From positions 1 to 38,067 of the forward strand of contig DASUMP010000281.1 in assembly GCA_036277635.1 (NCBI GenBank): 38,067 nt of DNA, given 5' to 3'. Positions 16,302 to 22,629 of this stretch are shown piece after piece. This stretch comes from DASUMP01 sp036277635. GTDB taxonomy: Bacteria; Actinomycetota; Acidimicrobiia; IMCC26256; PALSA-610. Both the position numbers and the translations under genes were made by a program. A model generated the notes under the pieces. It made no database searches. It was not told where the DNA came from and saw only the letters and a list, made by a program, of their open reading frames with translations. Each line of letters opens with the position of its first letter. The first letter of the stretch is position 1.

Positions 16302-17384
16302 TCAATGCGCGGCGCCGTCGGTCGCTTCGACGTCGCCGGCCTGGAACAGGCCGAGAGCGCCCTTCGAGGCCGACGCGAACTTGTGGGTCACGAAGGGGTA
16401 GAGCCCGGCTTCGTCGAACGTGAACTCGACGAACCCGCCCTGCGCCGGCTGCAGGTCGAGTGCCTGCGCGCCACCCGCGCCCGGTCCGGGCCGCAACGTG
16501 TACGCGCCCTCCTTGAACACGGTGTCGAAGATCGTCCCGACGACGTGCCACGACGAGTTCTCGGACGGTCCGTCGTTCTGCACCCACACGCGCACGCGCT
16601 CGCCCGGCTCCACACGGATCGGGTGGTCGCGGTACTGGTTCGGGAACCCGTTGAACACGACCATGTCCCACGACTCGTCGAGCATGCGGGTCAGGTCAGC
16701 CGCTTCGCCGGTCGGAGCGACGTAGAGCTCGGACTGCACGAACACGAACTCGTGGTCGACCGGCGGAAGGTCCGGCGGGTCGACGATGATCGCTCCGTAC
16801 ATCCCCATCCCGATGTGGTGGAGGACCGGCGCGGTCCCGCAGTGGTACATGAACGTTCCCGCGTGCTTCGCGTCGAACCGGTAGACGAGCGACTCGCCCG
16901 GTGCGATCGTGCGCATCTCGTCGTTCCACGCGACCTTGCTCGCGTGGAAGTCGATGGAGTGCCCGAGCGTCCCCTTGTTGACGAGCGTGATCTCGAACAC
17001 GTCGCCGACCTTGCCGCGGAGTGTGGGCCCCGGTACCTGATCACCGAACGTCCACATGAGCTGCGTCACGCCGGGCGCGATCTCCATCTCCACTTCGGTC
17101 GCCTCGAGCGTGACGCGGTGCACGGTCCCAGCGGGCTGTGTCGCGGCGGGAAGCACGGGGTCGCGCGGCTCCATCGTGTCCGGCATGGGGTCGGCGAGGT
17201 TGAACGTCGGCAGATCCGACGGCGGCGCGTCGTCGGAGTCGCCCGACGCCGTGACCGTGACCGCGTCGTCGTCCTCGTACAGGGCCACGCCCAGTCCGAG
17301 CACGGCGAACAGGAACGAGAGCAACACCCCGACCGCGATCACCGTCGGGAAAACACTCGCGGGTCGTTCACCGTTCGTCGCCAT
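16302..17384 (-). CDS. Membrane-anchored two-domain multicopper oxidase, NirK-like
   Basis: A 360-residue protein. ATG 17384 is preferred over GTG 17387 because GGGAGGT lies six bases before it. One N-terminal transmembrane segment (about 11-36) and a Pro/Asp-rich linker precede two cupredoxin domains on the outer face. Copper motifs: GHSIDFHAS (H142, D145, H147), MYHCGTAPVLHHIGMGMYG (H181, C182, H190, M195: type 1 copper) and FVTHKF (H334: type 2 copper). These match copper nitrite reductase, including its catalytic Asp. The segment that carries the second catalytic residue (His255 of AfNiR) reads WHVVGTIFDTVF, with Ile where that His should be. Nitrite reduction is therefore possible but not assured. 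Operon order places it after the Tat-exported repeat protein. Confidence 0.82.
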   Translation of the reverse strand: MATNGERPASVFPTVIAVGVLLSFLFAVLGLGVALYEDDDAVTVTASGDSDDAPPSDLPTFNLADPMPDTMEPRDPVLPAATQPAGTVHRVTLEATEVEMEIAPGVTQLMWTFGDQVPGPTLRGKVGDVFEITLVNKGTLGHSIDFHASKVAWNDEMRTIAPGESLVYRFDAKHAGTFMYHCGTAPVLHHIGMGMYGAIIVDPPDLPPVDHEFVFVQSELYVAPTGEAADLTRMLDESWDMVVFNGFPNQYRDHPIRVEPGERVRVWVQNDGPSENSSWHVVGTIFDTVFKEGAYTLRPGPGAGGAQALDLQPAQGGFVEFTFDEAGLYPFVTHKFASASKGALGLFQAGDVEATDGAAH

Positions 17385-17486
17385 CACCAGACCTCCCGTC
17401 AGGTCACGTTCAGGTGATGTTCGACCCTCGCGACGAACGAGAGGCAGGGCCGATGCTCCGGCCGAGTCGGGACCTCCGGCCTCGCG

Positions 17487-18416
17487 TCAGGCGAGCTGCA
17501 CCCAGCTCGCTCCGCCTTTGCAGAACCAGAGACGACGGCTCTTGTCGACGAAGAGGTCGCCGGTCGCCCCGCTCGCCGGGTGCGTCGAGCGCGTGCTCGG
17601 CACGAGTCGCAGGTGGGCGACGTTGCTCACCACGGTCGCGCCGCGCCCGCTCGCACCACCGTTGAGCCCGAGTCCGGCGCCCGCACCCTGCGTGCTGCCG
17701 TAGAGCGCGTAGCCCGAACCCGCCGTCTGCGCCGAGATCGCGTGCTGCGTGCTCGCGGCGTTCGTGATCGCACCGAACATCACCCGGCCGGTTCCGGCGG
17801 TCGTCGCGTGAATCGCCGGCGACGCGTTCGTCGCGTTCGTCAGCGCGATCTGCACACCGCGACCGCTGCCCGGATGCGAGCCCTCGAACAACGGGTACGC
17901 GTTCCCAGATGACGACATCGCCCGGTACACGGGACCGGATTGGACTTGAGACGCGTCCACCGCGGCGCCGGTCGTCGCGGCGTTGTTGCGATAGACGATC
18001 ACGCCGGCGCCGCTGCCCTTCGACACCACCTGCACGCCCGCGCCACCCGATCCGTTCTTCTCGATGTTGAGACCGTTCTCGCCCGCAGAGGTCCCGTTTT
18101 GGCGCAGGAACGCGATCGGGCCGGTGTTGGAGTTGACGACGAGGCCTTCCCCGAACCCGCTGTTCAACACGTTGAACGTGTACGAGCCGTTCGACGAGGA
18201 CAGCGTCGTGAGGTTCACGTCGGCGTTGTTGGTCGTGCCGTACTGCATCGTCCCGACGGCGGCCCCCGCAGAGTCCGGGCGGATCGCGACGGCACCCACC
18301 GCCGCCGCACCGGCGAGGGTGAGCAGGCGGCGCATGGCGTCGCGACGCTTCATGCGCCACGGCGCCTCCGGCGTTTCGGGGTCGGACTCGCCGTTCGGTT
18401 GCTCGATCGCGGCCAT
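17487..18416 (-). CDS. Tat-exported repetitive (beta-helix-like) protein of unknown function
   Basis: A 309-residue protein; start ATG 18416, with GAGGGAG eight bases upstream. Residues about 22-50 form a twin-arginine signal (MKRRDAMRRLLTLAGAAAVG, then an Ala-rich end). The mature part is Gly, Ser, Asn and Ala rich, with loose repeats of about 20-35 residues (GAGVQVVSKGSG, PAIHATTAGTG, HAISAQTAGSG) that suggest a right-handed beta-helix. It ends in a small compact domain (GDLFVDKSRRLWFCKGGASWVQ) reminiscent of tail-fibre or surface-protein ends. The Asn-rich composition differs from its neighbours. Function unknown; it probably sits outside the cell. Confidence 0.75.
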   Translation of the reverse strand: MAAIEQPNGESDPETPEAPWRMKRRDAMRRLLTLAGAAAVGAVAIRPDSAGAAVGTMQYGTTNNADVNLTTLSSSNGSYTFNVLNSGFGEGLVVNSNTGPIAFLRQNGTSAGENGLNIEKNGSGGAGVQVVSKGSGAGVIVYRNNAATTGAAVDASQVQSGPVYRAMSSSGNAYPLFEGSHPGSGRGVQIALTNATNASPAIHATTAGTGRVMFGAITNAASTQHAISAQTAGSGYALYGSTQGAGAGLGLNGGASGRGATVVSNVAHLRLVPSTRSTHPASGATGDLFVDKSRRLWFCKGGASWVQLA

Positions 18417-18507
18417 GGCGCAGGCTCCCTCGTGCACGGTGCGCGGCCACGCGGCCGCGCACCGGCAAGTACAGCCGCGATCCGCGTCTCGGGCCAGCGA
18501 GCCGAGC

Positions 18508-18984
18508 TCAGTCGCCGGATTCGACGTCGTCCCAGGTGGCCTTCGCACCGCTGTGACCGACGTCGACGACGGTCCACGTCGCGCCGGTGGCGGTCACGAG
18601 CGCGAGGACGATGAGCACCGCCGTGACGGCGCGCTCGTTGAGGTTCGTGCCGCGACGCTGCAGGACGGTCCAGCCCGCGACTCCGAGCGCGACCGCACTC
18701 AGCCCGATCGCCCACGGCAGCACCTGCTCGGCGTGCTCGGTGTGCTCGTCGATGAGCTCGGTCTCGTCGACGGCGTCCTCGAGTGCTTCGCCCGACCCTT
18801 GCGCGAGGCCCACCGCGACCGTCGCGCCCAACGCCAGCACGACGACCACGACGGCGAACGTCGCGCGCAGCTTCGGGACGAGCGCGACCGCGAGCGTGCC
18901 GAGTGCGGCGAGCGGCAACAACACGACAGCGGCGTGTACGACCAACGGATGCGCGGGCAAGCCGAACAGGGTCTCGAGCTCCAT
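18508..18984 (-). CDS. DUF2231-family membrane protein
   Basis: A 158-residue protein with four predicted transmembrane helices. The opening motif GLPAHPLVVHAAVVLLPLA is typical of DUF2231. Two further hydrophobic segments flank an acidic, His-containing loop (EDAVDETELIDEHTEHAEQ). GGGAGGT lies six bases before ATG 18984. In other bacteria relatives are often found next to heme, copper or oxidoreductase genes; here it heads the (-) series that ends with the copper oxidase. Its biochemical role is not known. Confidence 0.85.
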   Translation of the reverse strand: MELETLFGLPAHPLVVHAAVVLLPLAALGTLAVALVPKLRATFAVVVVVLALGATVAVGLAQGSGEALEDAVDETELIDEHTEHAEQVLPWAIGLSAVALGVAGWTVLQRRGTNLNERAVTAVLIVLALVTATGATWTVVDVGHSGAKATWDDVESGD

Positions 18985-19145
18985 CGACGAACCTCCCGAG
19001 CGAACGCTGGGTCGATCATGACGGAGGACCGACCGAGAGACGACTCGTTCGGCGCAGGCTTTGCCGAATCTTTCCGGTGCGACCGACGTGTCGGCGGGTG
19101 CGATCGTCTGCGAGCATGGCCGCCACCGACGAGGAGGACGACCCG

Positions 19146-19388
19146 ATGGACGACGCCGACATCGTCGCGAGGATCACGCAGCTCGCCGCCGAGGAGCAGG
19201 CACTCGAGGAGGCCCACGCGGGCGACTCGATGACGTCGGCCGAGCGCGTGAAGCTGCGCGAGCTCGAGGTCGCGCTCGACCAGTGCTGGGACCTGCTCCG
19301 ACAACGCCGCGCCCGCCGCAACGCCGGCCTCGATCCCGACGAGGCCGAAGTGCGCCCGGCCGAGATCGTCGAGAACTACCAGCAGTGA
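19146..19388 (+). CDS. DUF2630-family small helical protein
   Basis: An 80-residue, mostly alpha-helical protein typical of the actinobacterial DUF2630 family: IVARITQLAAEEQALEEAH, then LRELEVALDQCWDLLRQRRA, then a short acidic tail. Start ATG 19146 is fixed by AGGAGG eight bases upstream; an upstream in-frame ATG at 19116 has no ribosome site and would only add acidic residues. Function unknown. It stands alone and ends 13 bases before the 3' end of the convergent marR-type gene. Confidence 0.85.
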   Translation: MDDADIVARITQLAAEEQALEEAHAGDSMTSAERVKLRELEVALDQCWDLLRQRRARRNAGLDPDEAEVRPAEIVENYQQ

Positions 19389-19401
19389 CGCGCCGCGGCG
19401 C

Positions 19402-19908
19402 TCAGCCGGTCTCGGTCTCCGACGGGAACTGCGCGAGCAGCGCGCGCAGCGCACCGTCGAGGGCGCGGCGCTGCGTGTCGGTCAGCACCGCGAGGAGCCG
19501 CGCCTCGTTGGCGACGTGATCCGCGACTGCGGCGTCGACGACCGCCCGGCCTTCGCCGGTGAGCCGCACACGCGAGCTGCGGCGGTCGTCGGGATCGGCG
19601 CGCCGCTCCACGAGACCGGCCGCGACCAGACGATCCAACCGGTTCGTCATCCCCGCGGGCGACAGCATGAGCACCCGCGACAATCCCGTCGGCGTCATCT
19701 CGGCGTCGTCGCCGGCGCGGCGCAACGCCGCGAGCACATCGAACTCGCCCACGCCGAGACCGTGGCCGCCGAGGACCTCGTCGATCGACCGCGACGCGAG
19801 CGCATGGAGACGCCCGAGCCGGCCGAACGTCGCCATCGGCGCCGTCTCGAGATCCGGCCGCACCGCGCGCCACTGGGCGACGATGCGGTCCACGGGGTCG
19901 GTCGCCAT
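19402..19908 (-). CDS. MarR-family transcriptional regulator
   Basis: A 168-residue winged-helix regulator. The recognition helix region TPTGLSRVLMLSPAGMTNRLDRLVAAGLVER and the wing DPDDRRSSRVRLTGEGRAVV are classical MarR. Start ATG 19908; an in-frame ATG at 19959 would lie inside the putative operator, so it is not used. It is divergent from the SRPBCC gene, and two similar pseudo-palindromes lie between them, which suggests autoregulation and control of the divergent gene in response to a small, probably aromatic or lipophilic ligand. Confidence 0.9.
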   Translation of the reverse strand: MATDPVDRIVAQWRAVRPDLETAPMATFGRLGRLHALASRSIDEVLGGHGLGVGEFDVLAALRRAGDDAEMTPTGLSRVLMLSPAGMTNRLDRLVAAGLVERRADPDDRRSSRVRLTGEGRAVVDAAVADHVANEARLLAVLTDTQRRALDGALRALLAQFPSETETG

Positions 19909-19912
19909 TCCC

Positions 19913-19929
19913 CGACGATACTTCGAGAC
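19913..19929. promoter_or_regulatory. Putative MarR operator, copy 2
   Basis: On the (-) strand this reads GTCTCGAAGTATCGTCG, identical at 13 of 17 positions to the better palindrome at 19957-19973. Its centre is 44 bp away, about four helical turns, and it lies in the untranslated leader of the marR-type gene. Confidence 0.45.
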
Positions 19930-19940
19930 GGAACACTCTG

Positions 19941-19946
19941 ACCATA
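19941..19946 (-). promoter_or_regulatory. Probable -10 box of the marR-type gene
   Basis: TATGGT on the (-) strand matches TANNNT and would give a leader of about 26 bases to ATG 19908. The palindrome at 19957-19973 covers its -35 region. Confidence 0.4.
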
Positions 19947-19952
19947 AATAGT

Positions 19953-19981
19953 TTGACATCGAAACTTCGATACCGTAGTTT
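19953..19981 (+). promoter_or_regulatory. Promoter of the SRPBCC gene with embedded MarR operator
   Basis: A consensus -35 TTGACA (19953-19958) is followed after 17 bases by TAGTTT (19976-19981). The spacer contains the palindrome ATCGAAACTTCGAT (19958-19971; 6-bp arms, 2-base centre). A MarR dimer bound there would block RNA polymerase. This is the only clear -35 consensus I saw in the window. Confidence 0.6.
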
Positions 19982-20013
19982 CTCCGCAGCACCCCGAACC
20001 CGGAGGAACGACC

Positions 20014-20475
20014 GTGTCCGAGATCCGCATCACCGCCGCTGTCACGATCGACCGCCCCGCCGCCGACGTGTGGGCCGTGCTCGCCGATTACCGCCGCGAC
20101 CCCGAATGGCGCACGGGCGTCGAGGCGATGACGCCCGACCCCCTCGACCTGGTCCGTCCCGGCACCACCACCCGCGAGGTCCTGCGTCTCCTCGGACGCA
20201 CCTGGCGCAACGACGGCGTGGTCACCGACGTCGTCGACGGCCGTTCGTTCGCGTGGCGCACGACCGTCGGTGCCGACGCCCACGGGTCACGGCGCGTCGA
20301 GACCCTCGACCGCGGACGCTGCCGTGTGCACCTCGAGCTCGTCGTCGTGCCGCACGGCGGCGAGCACCTGTTGCGACCGGTGCTGACACGCGTCCTGCGC
20401 CGCAACCTTCGCGTCGACGTCGAACGCCTGCGGGTCCTGATCGAGCGCGCACATCGACAGGAGCACGCGGCCTGA
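20014..20475 (+). CDS. SRPBCC (START/polyketide-cyclase-like) family protein
   Basis: A 153-residue cytosolic protein; GTG start 20014 with GGAGGA seven bases upstream. The beginning ITAAVTIDRPAADVWAVLADYRRDPEWRTG is the standard SRPBCC strand-helix start, and a long C-terminal helix (VLRRNLRVDVERLRVLIERA) closes the hydrophobic pocket. Such proteins bind lipids, sterols or polyketides; some catalyse cyclisation or dehydration. The substrate is unknown, but shared control with a MarR regulator suggests a response to a hydrophobic compound. Confidence 0.85.
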   Translation: MSEIRITAAVTIDRPAADVWAVLADYRRDPEWRTGVEAMTPDPLDLVRPGTTTREVLRLLGRTWRNDGVVTDVVDGRSFAWRTTVGADAHGSRRVETLDRGRCRVHLELVVVPHGGEHLLRPVLTRVLRRNLRVDVERLRVLIERAHRQEHAA

Positions 20476-20478
20476 CAC

Positions 20479-20484
20479 TACGGT
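20479..20484 (+). promoter_or_regulatory. -10 box for a leaderless NTF2-like gene
   Basis: TACGGT lies seven bases before ATG 20492, so transcription would begin at or next to the start codon. No Shine-Dalgarno sequence is visible. TCGACA (20454-20459) is a possible -35, although the 19-base spacing is long. Confidence 0.5.
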
Positions 20485-20491
20485 TCGCGCC

Positions 20492-20941
20492 ATGACGACT
20501 CCGATCGAACAGTGCGTCGCCGACTGGCACCGATGCGTGCGCGGCGAGCTCCCCGGCGGACTCGACGCGATCCTCGACGACGACGTCGTGTTCCTCTCCC
20601 CCATCGTCTTCACCCCGCAGCGCGGCAAGGAGGTCACCAAGGTGTACCTCCAAGCTGCGGGGGCGACGATCGGAGACGGCACGAGTCTCGGCACGCCCCG
20701 GGAGACCGCCGAACCGCGCGAACGGAAGTTCCGCTACGTGAAGGAGATCGTCGGCCGCGACCACGCCGTGCTCGAGTTCGAGACCGAGATGGACGGCAAG
20801 TACGTCAACGGCATCGACATGATCACGTGCAACGACGCGGCGAAGATCGTCGAATTCAAGGTGATGATCCGCCCGCTGCAGGCCATCAACCTCGTGCACG
20901 CGCAGATGAAGGCGATGCTCGAGCAGATGCAGAGCACCTGA
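20492..20941 (+). CDS. NTF2-like (SnoaL-type) protein
   Basis: A 149-residue protein with the NTF2-like opening helix (CVADWHRCVRGELPGGLDAILDDDVVFLSP) and the alternating beta-strands that form the family's cone-shaped pocket (HAVLEFETEMDGKYVNGIDMITCND, KIVEFKVMIRP). It is not closely similar to the NTF2-like protein at 1110-1553. No catalytic residues can be assigned. It probably has its own leaderless promoter and lies 16 bases after the SRPBCC stop. Confidence 0.8.
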   Translation: MTTPIEQCVADWHRCVRGELPGGLDAILDDDVVFLSPIVFTPQRGKEVTKVYLQAAGATIGDGTSLGTPRETAEPRERKFRYVKEIVGRDHAVLEFETEMDGKYVNGIDMITCNDAAKIVEFKVMIRPLQAINLVHAQMKAMLEQMQST

Positions 20942-20966
20942 GCCATCACGACCGGCGAGTGATCAG

Positions 20967-20988
20967 CCGGTGAACGATCGGTGAACGA
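20967..20988 (-). promoter_or_regulatory. Direct repeat resembling a PhoP (PHO) box
   Basis: On the (-) strand two adjacent 11-base units each begin with GTTCACC (GTTCACCGATC, GTTCACCGGCT). Actinobacterial PhoP boxes are known to be tandem 11-nt units with a GTTCACC core. The site lies just upstream of the PycTM-like gene. It would favour starts at or after 21011 over the GTG at 20981, which falls inside the repeat. Confidence 0.5.
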
Positions 20989-21028
20989 GCACGGGTCCAC
21001 CGGCGCCGACATGCCACGATCCGCAGGC

Positions 21029-21658
21029 ATGACCGACACCGAGTACTCGTGGATGACGACACCGGGAGCCGTCCACCCAGGAGCGCCACTCGTGCTCCCG
21101 ACCGGGAACGCCGAGCGCCGAGACGACGACGGCGTCGCCGACGACCGGATCCTCGGTCCCGCCGCCACGAGATGGGCGCATTCGCTGGTCGAGGTCGCCC
21201 GCTTCGAGCTCGCCCGCGCCGACGAGAAGGCGAACACGCTCTTCCGGTTCTATGGCGTCGTCGCCGCGTTGAGCATCGGACTGCTCGCCGGCGGGGGGTG
21301 GACGCCAACCCATCTGCAGGTGGTCGCGCAGGTGATCTTCTGGGCGGGCTGCGCGACCCTCCTCGCGAGTGGCGTCGCCCTCGGCGCCACGTTGTATCCG
21401 CGCGATGTGCGAAGCGCGGCTCACCATCGCCTCCTGTACTTCGGACACGTCACCCAGTTCGCGTCGGTGGCGGAGCTCACCGCGGCACTGGCGAACGTCG
21501 ACGCCGACGCCGAACAACGCCTCGTGGAGCAGCTCCTCGCGTTGAGCCAACTCGTCGAGTCGAAGTATGCGCAGATGCGCCGCGCGTTCGTCCTCCTCGG
21601 CGCGGGCACCACGCTCTGCCTCGCCGGCGTGCTCGCCAGTGCGATCGTCAACGCCTGA
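21029..21658 (+). CDS. Pycsar effector-like (PycTM-type) membrane protein
   Basis: A 209-residue protein from ATG 21029 (alternatives ATG 21011 and GTG 20981, neither with a ribosome site). After a polar N-terminus comes the helix VEVARFELARADEKANTLF, which leads into a hydrophobic segment (YGVVAALSIGLLAGG). A second membrane segment (VIFWAGCATLLASGVALGATLYP) and a cytosolic helical region (LYFGHVTQFASVAELTAALA, then EQLLALSQLVESKYAQMRRAF) follow, with a third hydrophobic segment at the end. This arrangement, especially the E..ADEKA motif and the YFG..QFASVAE and SQLVESKYAQ blocks, is that of the Pfam family of Pycsar effectors (formerly DUF5706). Those respond to cyclic pyrimidine nucleotides by damaging the membrane during phage infection. 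No cyclase is directly adjacent. Confidence 0.68.
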   Translation: MTDTEYSWMTTPGAVHPGAPLVLPTGNAERRDDDGVADDRILGPAATRWAHSLVEVARFELARADEKANTLFRFYGVVAALSIGLLAGGGWTPTHLQVVAQVIFWAGCATLLASGVALGATLYPRDVRSAAHHRLLYFGHVTQFASVAELTAALANVDADAEQRLVEQLLALSQLVESKYAQMRRAFVLLGAGTTLCLAGVLASAIVNA

Positions 21659-21661
21659 TGT

Positions 21662-22543
21662 TCACCCGCCGAGCAGATCGCGCGGCACTCGCTCCTCGTC
21701 GGTCGGGGGTCCGTCGGGGAACACGAGCGCGGCGACCTGGGTCGCGTACGCGACGAGACGATCGCCGTCCCACAGCTGGTTCTCCAGCGACGCGTACCCG
21801 CGGTCGACGTGGCGGGCGTGCCCACGTGCGAGCAGCCAGTCGCCACCCGGGTCGCCGAGGACGTGCACGGTGAGATCGACGCTCGGGGCCCAGAACATCG
21901 GGCCGCGGTTGCCGAGCCGCTGACCGATCGCGCCGGGCATCGTGTCGCACAACGCCACGAGCGCGAGCGGGTCGAGGCGACCGTGTTCATCGCACGGCGG
22001 GTCGTCGTAGCGGAACCAGTACATCGTCTCCGACGACGTGGAGTCGTACTCCACCCACGGCGCTTGGCCCGTGATCGGTCGGAACTGCACGTGGTGCGCC
22101 CAGAACGGTGACATCGGGAACTCGTCGGGTGCCGGTTCGTTGCGCACGTCGACGCAGTCGTCGGGTGGCGGCGCGCTCGGCGGTTCGAGATCGGTGAACG
22201 TGAACGTCGGCCGGTCGGCGCCGAACATCGCGAGCGCGCTGCACCCGGCGTCGCTCCCCGGGTTGCGTACGTTCGCCGAGCAGTGCGCGGTGGAGCGACC
22301 GCGGCGGAACACCGCCGCGTCGATCTCGATGTCGCCGCTCTGTACCGGCTCGGCGAACATCGCGGTGACCGTGCGCAGCGGCAGCGACCGGTCGTCGAGC
22401 GACGCGAGCATCGCCCGCAGCGCGAGTGCCGTGACGATCCCGCCCTGCGGCACCCGCGGCGCGTCCCACTCGCCGTTCACCGACGCCGCGAACCGCCCGT
22501 CACCGCCGACCGAGACGCTCGTGGCACGTTCGAACGCTGTCAC
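21662..22543 (-). CDS. Double-hotdog acyl-CoA thioesterase-like protein
   Basis: A 293-residue protein of the thioesterase-like (4HBT_3/TesB-type) superfamily. GTG 22543 is chosen since homologues begin TAF..AT.V...GDGR; a TTG at 22564 would add seven residues. Two hotdog repeats are visible. The first has PQGGIVTALALRAM and a following strand (RTVTAMFAEPVQSGDIEI). The second has ALVALCDTMPGAIGQRL and the strand FWAPSVDLTVHVLGDP. The enzyme should hydrolyse a CoA thioester; chain type unknown. Its 3' end lies 3 bases from the convergent PycTM-like gene. Confidence 0.85.
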   Translation of the reverse strand: MTAFERATSVSVGGDGRFAASVNGEWDAPRVPQGGIVTALALRAMLASLDDRSLPLRTVTAMFAEPVQSGDIEIDAAVFRRGRSTAHCSANVRNPGSDAGCSALAMFGADRPTFTFTDLEPPSAPPPDDCVDVRNEPAPDEFPMSPFWAHHVQFRPITGQAPWVEYDSTSSETMYWFRYDDPPCDEHGRLDPLALVALCDTMPGAIGQRLGNRGPMFWAPSVDLTVHVLGDPGGDWLLARGHARHVDRGYASLENQLWDGDRLVAYATQVAALVFPDGPPTDEERVPRDLLGG

Positions 22544-22569
22544 GCGGCCCAGCCTCGCCGACAACTCCT

Positions 22570-22618
22570 GTTCATTGCAGCGATTTCTCTCCTATGCGAG
22601 GAAATCGCTGCAGTGGAC
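22570..22618 (-). terminator. Long hairpin downstream of the kinase-cyclase gene
   Basis: Arms of 18 bases, GTTCATTGCAGCGATTTC / GAAATCGCTGCAGTGGAC, have 12 perfect pairs in the core and G-T pairs in the outer part, with a 13-base loop. It begins 11 bases after the stop of the (-) kinase-cyclase gene and ends before the start of the thioesterase gene on the same strand. Rho-independent termination is likely; a role in the thioesterase leader cannot be excluded. Confidence 0.65.
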
Positions 22619-22629
22619 GTGGGGGCGGG

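Noticed and set aside
17398..17425. A second PHO-box-like repeat upstream of the copper oxidase (GTTCAGG, then GTTCGAC 11 bases on)
   Set aside because: The 11-base spacing is right, but the units match the GTTCACC core poorly, so chance is likely.
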